Made by a program: the position numbers and the translations under genes. Of a stretch of DNA of 6,984 nt, positions 1 through 5,189 are shown piece after piece; the first letter of the stretch is position 1, and every line of letters starts with the position of its first letter. The stretch covers positions 1-6,984 of the forward strand of contig DAOVVW010000042.1 of the NCBI GenBank assembly GCA_030636965.1, read 5' to 3'. This DNA comes from Pseudomonadota bacterium (GTDB lineage Bacteria; BMS3Abin14). The notes under the pieces were generated by a model. The model had not been told where the DNA came from. It saw nothing but the letters and a program-made list of their open reading frames with translations, and ran no database searches.

Positions 1-287
1 GACTTCGTAAAAAGTCATCAATGCGCCCATCAGGGGCGCCCGGATCAATGATTTGCATATTACCATCGCGCCCGAGCATGGGCGCCCGAATCCATAACCT
101 TAATATATAGTTATGGATTCGTGAGGGAAGGGAAAACGACGCTTTTCACTTCCCGATGAGCAAAAAGCCGCTCACGGACTTATTGCGACAATAACAAAAT
201 CTTGTGAGGAAAGTGAAAATGACACTTTTCGCTTTCCGCGGAGTAAAAAGCCATGAATGGACTTTTTACGACCCTATCAATATTGAT
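1..287. repeat. Composite structured palindromic repeat upstream of tatB
   Basis: This stretch is built from the same modules as the repeat at 2626-2790. The outer ends carry an 11-bp perfect inverted repeat (6-16 CGTAAAAAGTC, 260-270 GACTTTTTACG). Inside are GC-rich hairpins (GCGCCC at 23-28 with GGGCGC at 34-39; 68-73 with 80-85), a perfect 11-bp stem (88-98 with 110-120), and two successive copies of a right-hand module (121-200 and 204-287). Each right-hand module has a roughly 12-bp stem with a 6-nt loop (125-154; 208-237) and a second hairpin (162-184; 245-267). The last 12 bases, 276-287, are a perfect palindrome. The arrangement suggests a diverged second unit nested in, or in tandem with, the first. 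No coding gene is seen in 1-299 and no convincing tat promoter was found. It is probably a non-autonomous MITE/REP-like element, which is an inference; the left boundary may lie outside the window. Confidence 0.8.
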
Positions 288-288
288 C

Positions 289-295
289 GAGGAAA
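289..295 (+). promoter_or_regulatory. Ribosome binding site deciding the tatB start
   Basis: GAGGAAA lies just beyond the end of the repeat, with GAGG ending 7 nt before the ATG at 300. It supports that ATG over the in-frame GTG at 204, which lies inside the repeat. Confidence 0.7.
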
Positions 296-299
296 CCAT

Positions 300-689
300 A
301 TGTTAGGCATCGGAATGCCTGAAATACTAATTATTCTGGTAGTTGCCCTTATCGTTATCGGACCCAAGCGTCTTCCTGAGCTGGCAAAGCACCTGGGCAA
401 GGGCCTTGCGGAGTTCAAGAAAGCCGCTGACGACCTTCAGGAGTCTGTGAGGGTCGACCTTGAGACCGAGCGACACAAAGAGTTTGTCGAAAAGTATCCC
501 CACCTGATCCCCGACTCCGAATCTGAAGAAGAATCAGAAGAGAAACCAGAAAAAGGCGATCAACCCAAACAGGCCCAGCTGTCTGATGGGGTCACTCCTG
601 AGCCTCCTCCAGAAGAGGATCCGGAGATATCATACTCCCCTGAAGAGATCGAGGGGGGCGTGTTAGAAGACGAAGAACCGGATGCCTGA
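300..689 (+). CDS. tatB: Sec-independent (twin-arginine) translocase subunit TatB/TatA family
   Basis: Membrane-anchored subunit of the Tat pathway, which moves folded proteins with twin-arginine signals across the cytoplasmic membrane; TatB-type subunits form the receptor with TatC. The 129-residue product has the family layout: a short N-terminus with Glu8, one hydrophobic helix at about residues 7-20, a GPKRLP hinge at 21-26, then an amphipathic helix (about 27-50). The tail is long, acidic and Pro/Glu-rich (about 75-129), presumably disordered. The polar Glu8 and GP-KRLP hinge favour TatB, but the [11 protein letters not shown] segment is TatA-like, so it could act as either or both; no separate tatA is visible. 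The start at 300 has a good ribosome binding site and places the helix at the N-terminus. An in-frame GTG at 204 would add 32 residues encoded wholly by repeat DNA and is unlikely. The gene overlaps tatC by 8 bp, implying translational coupling. Confidence 0.9.
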   Translation: MLGIGMPEILIILVVALIVIGPKRLPELAKHLGKGLAEFKKAADDLQESVRVDLETERHKEFVEKYPHLIPDSESEEESEEKPEKGDQPKQAQLSDGVTPEPPPEEDPEISYSPEEIEGGVLEDEEPDA

Positions 690-1461
690 TCATAAGCTTC
701 CCTTCACAGCTCACCTCGAGGAGCTCCGGAAACGCTTCATCATTTGCTTCATTGCAATAGGAGTAGGCTTTCTCGCCTGTTACGCTTTTAAGGAAAAGCT
801 CTTTGAGTTCATGGCCATACCCCTGCTGGGCTCCCTCCCGGAACATAACTCCTGGATGATCTTCACAGGTGTCTCCGAAGCATTCTTCACATACCTCAAG
901 GTTTCTTTCCTTGGTGGCCTCTTTCTGGCTCTGCCTGTTGTTTTTTACCAGTTCTGGGCCTTTGTTGCTCCGGGACTCTACAAAAACGAGAAAATGGTAG
1001 CAGTTCCTTTTGTGATCTTCTCCACAGTATTTTTCGTCGCAGGATCATCTTTCGGATATTTCGTCGTATTTCCCTTTGGCTTCAAGTTTTTCATGGGTTT
1101 TGCCAGCGACGGTATTAGACCTTTCCCTTCTGTAAAGGAATATTTTTCTTTCGCCACGAAGCTGCTTCTTGCCTTCGGCCTTGTCTTCGAGCTGCCTGTA
1201 ATATCCTATTTCCTTTCCAGAATTGGTCTATTGTCATATAAAACACTGGCTAAAAATCGACGATACGCTATTGTCATAGCATTCATCCTGTCCTCGGCCC
1301 TCACTCCGCCAGATGTGGCAACTCAGCTTATGATGGCCGGACCACTGGTAATTTTATTCGAGGTAAGCGTACAGGTAGCCCGAATTTTCGGCAAAAAACC
1401 ACTCACTGATGAGGAAGGAAACCTTCGAAATGAAGAAGAACCTGGGGAGCCTGCTGGTTGA
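682..1461 (+). CDS. tatC: Sec-independent protein translocase TatC
   Basis: Polytopic core of the Tat translocase that recognises the twin-arginine signal peptide together with TatB. The 259-residue product matches the usual family length and is strongly hydrophobic, with about six membrane segments. Visible TatC signatures are HLEELRKR at residues 11-18, the [17 protein letters not shown] block at 88-104 with Glu103, and the FGLVFELPV block with Glu170. These two glutamates fall at the same numbers as the signal-peptide-binding and membrane-embedded glutamates known in E. coli TatC. The C-terminal tail (about 238-259) is acidic. The ATG overlaps the end of tatB by 8 bp with only a weak upstream Shine-Dalgarno, so coupled translation is likely. 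The 3' end overlaps the next gene by 32 bp. Nothing looks broken; identification is secure. Confidence 0.97.
   Translation: MPDHKLPFTAHLEELRKRFIICFIAIGVGFLACYAFKEKLFEFMAIPLLGSLPEHNSWMIFTGVSEAFFTYLKVSFLGGLFLALPVVFYQFWAFVAPGLYKNEKMVAVPFVIFSTVFFVAGSSFGYFVVFPFGFKFFMGFASDGIRPFPSVKEYFSFATKLLLAFGLVFELPVISYFLSRIGLLSYKTLAKNRRYAIVIAFILSSALTPPDVATQLMMAGPLVILFEVSVQVARIFGKKPLTDEEGNLRNEEEPGEPAG
1411..1419 (+). promoter_or_regulatory. Ribosome binding site deciding the MshEN-protein start
   Basis: GAGGAAGGA, inside the 3' end of tatC, precedes the ATG at 1430 by 10 nt. The alternative in-frame ATG at 1409 has no purine-rich sequence upstream, so 1430 is preferred. Confidence 0.6.
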
Positions 1462-2464
1462 TCAGAATATCATAACCATGCAGGTCCTGGAGGAGGCCCT
1501 CCAGAGACAGGTGATCTTCGGAGGACGGCTCGGCACAAATCTTATGGAAATGGGAGCCGTAAAAGAAGAAACCCTTCTCAAGGTCCTTGCATCCCAACAC
1601 AACGTTCCCTTCGCAGAAAAGCACCATTTTGAAAACATACTCCAGGACGTCCTCGACTCTGTACCCCTGGAATTGATCGAGCAGCACCGTATAATCCCCC
1701 TGAAAAAGGAAAGAAACAAGATCGTTCTTGCAATGAGGGACCCGACCCGACTGGATGTTATTGACGAGGTTTCCTTCAGAACAGACAGCGTTATCAAGCC
1801 TGCCGTTGCGAGCGAACTCATGATCACTCAGGCCCTTGAGCGCTACTATAATCTAAAGAGAGAGGCTCGCTATATTTCAGTTACAACAACACCTGACTCG
1901 TTCGCCAGGGCCCCAGACACAATAACTGATCAGGTACATGATCTGGAAGTCCACGAATTGCTGGAAGAGGACGCCCTCACCATAGAAGATTTTTCAAAGT
2001 CCTTTATGGAGGTCTCAACCCGGGATGATGTGGCCCATGCAGTTATAAGTGGAAGCTTAAGAATCCTGGACGATGTTTTCATGTTTATACTCAAGGGACA
2101 GGAGGCCATGGGATGGATGTCCGGCGGTAAACTGGAGCCATCTGGAGATTTCGGCTCATGGAATCTCGTACTCGAGACCCACAGCATCCTGAACCTTATT
2201 CAGGAATCCAGATCAGTCGTCAGGGGATCCGGCATTGATCTGTACGCTACAAATTCATGGTTAAGGACCCTCTCGGAAACCCCTCCTGAGGAGATCACCG
2301 TTTGCCCACTTGTTCTGAGGAAGCACACAGTCTCGGCAATTGTGGGCTTTTCATGGGACAGAACACTTGAGGATGAGGAGCTTGAATATCTTGTGAGGCT
2401 GATGAGGAAAGCCTCAATTGCTTTCGAGATCCTCATTCTAAAAAGCAAAATATTGATGCTTTAG
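1430..2464 (+). CDS. GspE-N/MshEN-domain protein without an ATPase domain
   Basis: Product of 344 residues from the ATG at 1430. Residues 4-27 and 33-56 are two 24-residue motifs separated by exactly five residues, the layout of the MshEN cyclic-di-GMP-binding domain at the N-terminus of type II secretion/pilus assembly ATPases. Motif 2 is near-canonical (RLGTNL..MG.V....L...L..Q). Motif 1 is degenerate, with Asn4 for the usual Arg and Asn13 for the Gly, so nucleotide binding may be weakened. Residues about 60-145 continue like the rest of the GspE N-domain (PLELIEQHRIIPLK, AMRDPTRLDVIDE). No Walker A/B or other ATPase motif follows; instead a roughly 190-residue tail, perhaps GAF-like, contains DDVFMFIL near 207 and a PLVLR-type strand near 300. 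It is translated with tatC (32 bp overlap). The role is unknown; a regulatory or scaffolding protein is the best guess. The fold of the tail is uncertain. Confidence 0.85.
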   Translation: MKKNLGSLLVDQNIITMQVLEEALQRQVIFGGRLGTNLMEMGAVKEETLLKVLASQHNVPFAEKHHFENILQDVLDSVPLELIEQHRIIPLKKERNKIVLAMRDPTRLDVIDEVSFRTDSVIKPAVASELMITQALERYYNLKREARYISVTTTPDSFARAPDTITDQVHDLEVHELLEEDALTIEDFSKSFMEVSTRDDVAHAVISGSLRILDDVFMFILKGQEAMGWMSGGKLEPSGDFGSWNLVLETHSILNLIQESRSVVRGSGIDLYATNSWLRTLSETPPEEITVCPLVLRKHTVSAIVGFSWDRTLEDEELEYLVRLMRKASIAFEILILKSKILML

Positions 2465-2481
2465 GGAAATTCTGATAGATT
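2453..2481 (+). promoter_or_regulatory. Candidate sigma70-type promoter for the moaA riboswitch transcript
   Basis: TTGATG (2453-2458) and TAGATT (2476-2481) are separated by exactly 17 bp, and the -10 is preceded by TG at 2473-2474 (extended -10 form). Initiation would fall near 2488, right where the aptamer's first stem begins. It overlaps the last codons of the preceding gene. The hexamers are imperfect, so read-through from the tat operon could also feed moaA. Confidence 0.5.
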
Positions 2482-2488
2482 ATTGAAG

Positions 2489-2583
2489 CTCTCCGAGCCG
2501 CGCGCCTAAGGGAAAGATCCTAGGGTCAGCGGCCGACGGGTTTATCTGGAAACGGATGAGCCTCCCGTTTTTGGAAAGGAGAG
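2489..2583 (+). promoter_or_regulatory. Molybdenum-cofactor (Moco-type) riboswitch aptamer
   Basis: RNA aptamer class known to sense molybdenum (or tungsten) cofactor in leaders of moa genes. The strongest evidence is the conserved block GCCTCCCG (2560-2567) followed by TTTGGAAAGG (2570-2579), which I recognise from the E. coli moaA leader. Pairings that can be seen: closing stem CTCTCC 2489-2494 with GGAGAG 2578-2583; GCCGC 2497-2501 with GCGGC 2529-2533; CCTA 2505-2508 with TAGG 2521-2524, followed by GGTCA; ACGGG 2536-2540 with CCCGT 2564-2568; and ATCTG 2544-2548 with CGGAT 2553-2557, closed by a GAAA tetraloop. The aptamer is compact: nothing corresponds to the extra P3 arm of the E. coli RNA. 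It lies upstream of moaA and is followed 15 nt later by an intrinsic terminator, implying control by transcription termination. Confidence 0.88.
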
Positions 2584-2598
2584 GTCCATAAGTGGCCA

Positions 2599-2623
2599 GG
2601 CTCGCCAAAAGCGGGCCTTTTTT
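2599..2623 (+). terminator. Intrinsic terminator, riboswitch expression platform
   Basis: GGCTCGC (2599-2605) pairs with GCGGGCC (2611-2617) over 7 bp with one G-U wobble, loop CAAAA, followed by six T (2618-2623). It lies 15 nt after the riboswitch and would stop transcription before moaA; it would also end read-through from the tat operon. Its 5' arm is complementary to CGAGCC at 2494-2499 in the aptamer, a possible antiterminator pairing. Confidence 0.82.
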
Positions 2624-2625
2624 AA

Positions 2626-2790
2626 TTTGATGACTTCGCAAAAAATCATCAAAGCGGCCATCTAAGGGCGCCCAAATCAATGACTTGCAGTGCAAGTTAT
2701 TGATTTGTGAGGAAAGTGAAAATGACACTTTTCACTTTCCGAGGAGTAAAAAGCCATGGATGGACTTTTTACGACCATATCAAATTTGAT
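2626..2790. repeat. Structured palindromic repeat between terminator and moaA
   Basis: A 165-bp second copy of the modules at 1-287, here as one unit. In order: TTTGATGA (2626-2633) with TCATCAAA (2646-2653); a GC-rich stem GCGGCC 2654-2659 with GGGCGC 2666-2671 (one mismatch); a 16-bp near-perfect stem 2674-2689 with 2691-2706; a perfect 12-bp stem 2711-2722 with 2729-2740 and a 6-nt loop; a hairpin AAAAAGCCA 2748-2756 with TGG 2761-2763 and CTTTTT 2765-2770; and a 12-bp palindrome 2779-2790, extendable to 16 bp over 2777-2792. The right end GACTTTTTACG (2763-2773) is the inverse of the left end near 2637-2647 with two mismatches. From about 2704 the copy aligns closely with 201-287. It has no coding capacity of its own and is probably a non-autonomous mobile or REP-like unit. 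Confidence 0.85.
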
Positions 2791-3810
2791 ATGAATTCGA
2801 ATGCACTACTAGACAGCCAGGGAAGATCAGTCCGGTATATAAGGATATCGGTCACAGACCGATGTAACCTCAGATGCCAGTACTGCGTTCCGTCTGCGGA
2901 CTTCGTTAACCTGGGCCACGACAGGATCCTGTCCTACGAGGAGATAGTGAGGATCGTCAGGATCTTCGCGCCGAGGGGCGTCACAAGCGTCAGGATAACC
3001 GGCGGAGAACCCCTGGTAAGGAAGCACCTGGAAAGGCTCGTCACCTCACTGTCCGAAATCCCTGAGATCAAGGACCTCAGCCTTACTACCAACGGTATTC
3101 TTCTGGGCAAGTCCGCCAGAGCCTTGAAATCAGCCGGACTGTCAAGGGTTAACATCAGCCTTGATACCTTGAAGCCGGAACGTTTCGAGTGGATAACCAA
3201 TCAGAGTGAGGTCGCCGAAAAGACCAGCCTGGATGACGTCCTTGAGGGTCTGCGCGCGTCTCGGGAAGCGGGACTCGACCCTGTAAAGATAAATGTGATT
3301 CTCATGAGGGGCTTTAATGACGATGAACTTATGGATTTTGTGGCCCTGACCGAAGAAAACGAGTTTGAAGTCCGATTTATAGAATTCATGCCCATAGGAC
3401 ACAACGGTTTCTGGACCGCCGACCGCGTTATCACTGCCGACGAGACAATCAGCCGGCTCAATTCGTTCTGCGATGGACTCGAGTCTCTGGGTAAGGGCCG
3501 GGGAGCCGGCCCGGCCCGACGGTACAGATTCCCCGGCCATCGAGGCACCTTGGGGTTCATTACTCCCATATCATCTGAATTCTGTGTGGAGTGCAACCGC
3601 ATCCGGCTTACTTCGGATGGCCACATTAGAACCTGTCTCTTTTCGGATGTCGAAACCGACCTGCTCGCAATGATGCGTAATGGCTGCACTGATGACCAGG
3701 TGGTTGCCGCTGTAGAAAAGGGCCTTACGGTTAAACCCAGGGGCCATAACATCTCAAAAACCGGACATCAGCCTACATGCGCCAGAACGATGTCGCATAT
3801 TGGAGGTTGA
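2791..3810 (+). CDS. moaA: GTP 3',8-cyclase MoaA (molybdenum cofactor biosynthesis)
   Basis: Radical SAM enzyme that, with MoaC, converts GTP to cyclic pyranopterin monophosphate, the first step of molybdopterin synthesis in the cytoplasm. The product is 339 residues, normal for the family. The SAM-cluster motif CNLRCQYC has Cys25, Cys29 and Cys32; the SAM-binding GGEP is at 71-74; RFIEFMPIG is at 196-204; the second [4Fe-4S] site has Cys265, Cys268 and Cys282 (CVEC, then 13 residues to C); and the protein ends in the characteristic Gly-Gly tail (338-339). The ATG at 2791 gives a normal N-terminus but has no Shine-Dalgarno and sits at the edge of the repeat palindrome. In-frame starts inside the repeat (GTG 2707; ATG 2722 with GAGG upstream) would add 28 or 23 repeat-encoded residues. 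The gene follows a Moco riboswitch and terminator. No moaC, moaB or mog gene is nearby. Confidence 0.96.
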   Translation: MNSNALLDSQGRSVRYIRISVTDRCNLRCQYCVPSADFVNLGHDRILSYEEIVRIVRIFAPRGVTSVRITGGEPLVRKHLERLVTSLSEIPEIKDLSLTTNGILLGKSARALKSAGLSRVNISLDTLKPERFEWITNQSEVAEKTSLDDVLEGLRASREAGLDPVKINVILMRGFNDDELMDFVALTEENEFEVRFIEFMPIGHNGFWTADRVITADETISRLNSFCDGLESLGKGRGAGPARRYRFPGHRGTLGFITPISSEFCVECNRIRLTSDGHIRTCLFSDVETDLLAMMRNGCTDDQVVAAVEKGLTVKPRGHNISKTGHQPTCARTMSHIGG

Positions 3811-3824
3811 GCAACAAAGACCGC

Positions 3825-3852
3825 GTCCAAGGTCCAATGTCCAACGTCCAAG
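3825..3852 (+). repeat. Heptamer array (GTCCAAN)x4
   Basis: Four contiguous 7-bp units GTCCAAG, GTCCAAT, GTCCAAC, GTCCAAG begin 14 bp after the moaA stop codon. The array is the inverse of the one at 3975-4002; the two enclose about 120 bp of AT-rich DNA with no gene or other clear signal. Only the seventh base of each unit varies. Confidence 0.85.
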
Positions 3853-3974
3853 GTTAATGAAACAGATAAAACCAAAAACCTGCAGCGCTTATCATCGAAA
3901 AACCTGAAAATGGCAACTCATTTAATATTCATCAGTACTCTTTATCAATGAATTATGAATTTTGTATGCTTACC

Positions 3975-4002
3975 GTTGGACATTGGACGTTGGGCGTTGG
4001 AC
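3975..4002 (-). repeat. Inverted heptamer array (NTTGGAC)x4
   Basis: Four contiguous units GTTGGAC, ATTGGAC, GTTGGGC, GTTGGAC are the reverse complement of the 3825-3852 heptamer, with one base changed in the third unit. Together the arrays could fold into a long stem with an AT-rich loop in the convergent gap between moaA and the DUF362 gene. Confidence 0.85.
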
Positions 4003-4003
4003 T

Positions 4004-4042
4004 GTTCAACTGATTTCAGTTAATAATTGAAATCAGTTGAAC
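4004..4042. repeat. Perfect 15-bp inverted repeat at the convergent gene end
   Basis: GTTCAACTGATTTCA (4004-4018) and TGAAATCAGTTGAAC (4028-4042) are exact inverses with a 9-nt AT-rich loop. It ends 2 bp before the stop codon of the minus-strand DUF362 gene and 2 bp after the heptamer array. It may act as a transcript 3'-end hairpin for the minus-strand operon, but no T-run follows on either strand, so I do not call it an intrinsic terminator. A small hairpin CTAGGC/GCCTAG (4044-4058) overlaps the last codons of the DUF362 gene next to it. Confidence 0.7.
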
Positions 4043-4043
4043 A

Positions 4044-5189
4044 CTAGGCAACGCCTAGCTTCTTCATAACCCTCAACATTCTACCCTCTACCGGATCGAT
4101 CGCCCTTTCGGGGCAGATCTCCTGACAGCAGAAACAACTAATACAGACACTCCTGTCCACATCGCCACCGCCGCCATCGTGGAGAACAATGGCATTCACG
4201 GGGCAGATATCGGCACAGGCCCCACAGGTTATGCACCTTTCCGTATTTAGGACCGGATAGGCAGAAAGGGACTGCCTTATCCTTCCCTTGATGAAGGGGG
4301 GCAGGGAAAAATCAGCCTTTTTGGCTGTAACAGGAAGCCGGAAATTCCTTACTGCAGCTTCCTTTATGGATAGCCCGAAGGTGGTTATATGCTCCGGTAA
4401 CGATCCCTCAATTCCCTGCTCCCGTGCGCGGGCAAGCATCATGAACATGTCAGGTCCAACCCCCAGGACCGAGGCAGTCACCTGGTCCAGAGCCATGGCC
4501 GAAGGTGACGCCACAATAAGGTGGGTCCACCTGGGGTCCCCCGATCCAGGCCCGTTTCCCTCCATGGCAAGGACGCCGTCCAGAATATTAAGGTCCGGCT
4601 TTACAACCCTGCTTATATCCAGCAGGAGATCGGCAAACCTGCTGTCATTCTTTGCCCTGAAATGCCATCCCGCCTTGGAAACCCCCACGACGGAACCGAA
4701 GAGGTTCTTGACAGCCAGCGTCAGGAGCATCAGCGTGTGCGTTTTGAGTTTTGGCAGATTGATAAGGACGTCAAACTTCCGGGGTTCGTCTGATATCTCA
4801 ATGGACTTGAACACTGTTCCACCGGGGACAGGCACTGTAACAGGGTTCCTGAATGGAACCACACCTATCTCGAGATCTTCCACAACCTTATCAATCCCGG
4901 TTTTTGACAGGATCGAGGTAATAGAACCTAAGGCCGGGCTGTCTCCGAGAAAAACTTTTCCACCCGCTTCCTGAACCTCCATGGCCACTGCACGGACAAT
5001 TTCCGGGTGGGTCGTTACCGCGACTTCGGGGGGTTTACCTATCAGCAGGTTGGGCTTTAGAAGAACTCTCTGACCCTGTTTCACAAAAGCCCCCATGCCG
5101 CCCATAGGTTCCAGGGATGCACGCACAGCAGACCATACCGCCTCAGGATCGTAACTCCCGCAGCGGATCAGGGAAACCGGTATGCTCAC
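4044..5189 (-). CDS. DUF362 domain protein with C-terminal 2[4Fe-4S] ferredoxin domain
   Basis: Product of 381 residues. Residues about 1-300 form a DUF362 domain, seen in VLLKPNLL (42-49), the INLPKLKTHTL...AVKNLFG block (143-165), ILDGVLAMEGNGP (202-214) and SPSAMALDQV (228-237). Residues 319-359 carry two ferredoxin-type CxxCxxCxxxCP motifs (Cys319/322/325/329 and Cys349/352/355/359, plus an extra Cys354), predicted to bind two [4Fe-4S] clusters. The biochemical role of DUF362-ferredoxin proteins is not established to my knowledge; electron transfer is inferred from the clusters. There is no signal peptide or membrane segment, so it is probably cytoplasmic. The start is a GTG sharing one base with the TAG stop of the upstream peptidase gene (TAGTG) and preceded by GGAG 5 nt away, so the two genes are co-transcribed and likely translationally coupled. 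Confidence 0.9.
   Translation of the reverse strand: MSIPVSLIRCGSYDPEAVWSAVRASLEPMGGMGAFVKQGQRVLLKPNLLIGKPPEVAVTTHPEIVRAVAMEVQEAGGKVFLGDSPALGSITSILSKTGIDKVVEDLEIGVVPFRNPVTVPVPGGTVFKSIEISDEPRKFDVLINLPKLKTHTLMLLTLAVKNLFGSVVGVSKAGWHFRAKNDSRFADLLLDISRVVKPDLNILDGVLAMEGNGPGSGDPRWTHLIVASPSAMALDQVTASVLGVGPDMFMMLARAREQGIEGSLPEHITTFGLSIKEAAVRNFRLPVTAKKADFSLPPFIKGRIRQSLSAYPVLNTERCITCGACADICPVNAIVLHDGGGGDVDRSVCISCFCCQEICPERAIDPVEGRMLRVMKKLGVA

Noticed and set aside
61..200. tat promoter within the repeat, for example the AT-rich 99-112 segment
   Set aside because: The AT-rich bases are the loop of a perfect stem and no matching -35 lies at the right distance.
592..846. Minus-strand open frame across the tatB/tatC junction
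   Set aside because: It lies antisense to clear Tat coding sequence and shows no recognisable domain; a shadow frame.
2480..2728. Minus-strand open frame across the riboswitch and repeat
   Set aside because: It crosses the aptamer, terminator and repeat, which are better explained as non-coding structure.
3201..3752. 183-codon minus-strand open frame inside moaA
   Set aside because: It lies wholly antisense to moaA, which has all its family motifs; the composition is Ser/Arg-rich as expected of a reverse-frame shadow.
3825..4002. CRISPR-like array
   Set aside because: Units are 7 bp and contiguous, with no spacers, and the two arrays are inverted; this is not CRISPR architecture.
4288..4974. 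228-codon plus-strand open frame opposite the DUF362 gene
   Set aside because: Antisense to a gene with strong family motifs; no domain seen and no ribosome binding site of note.
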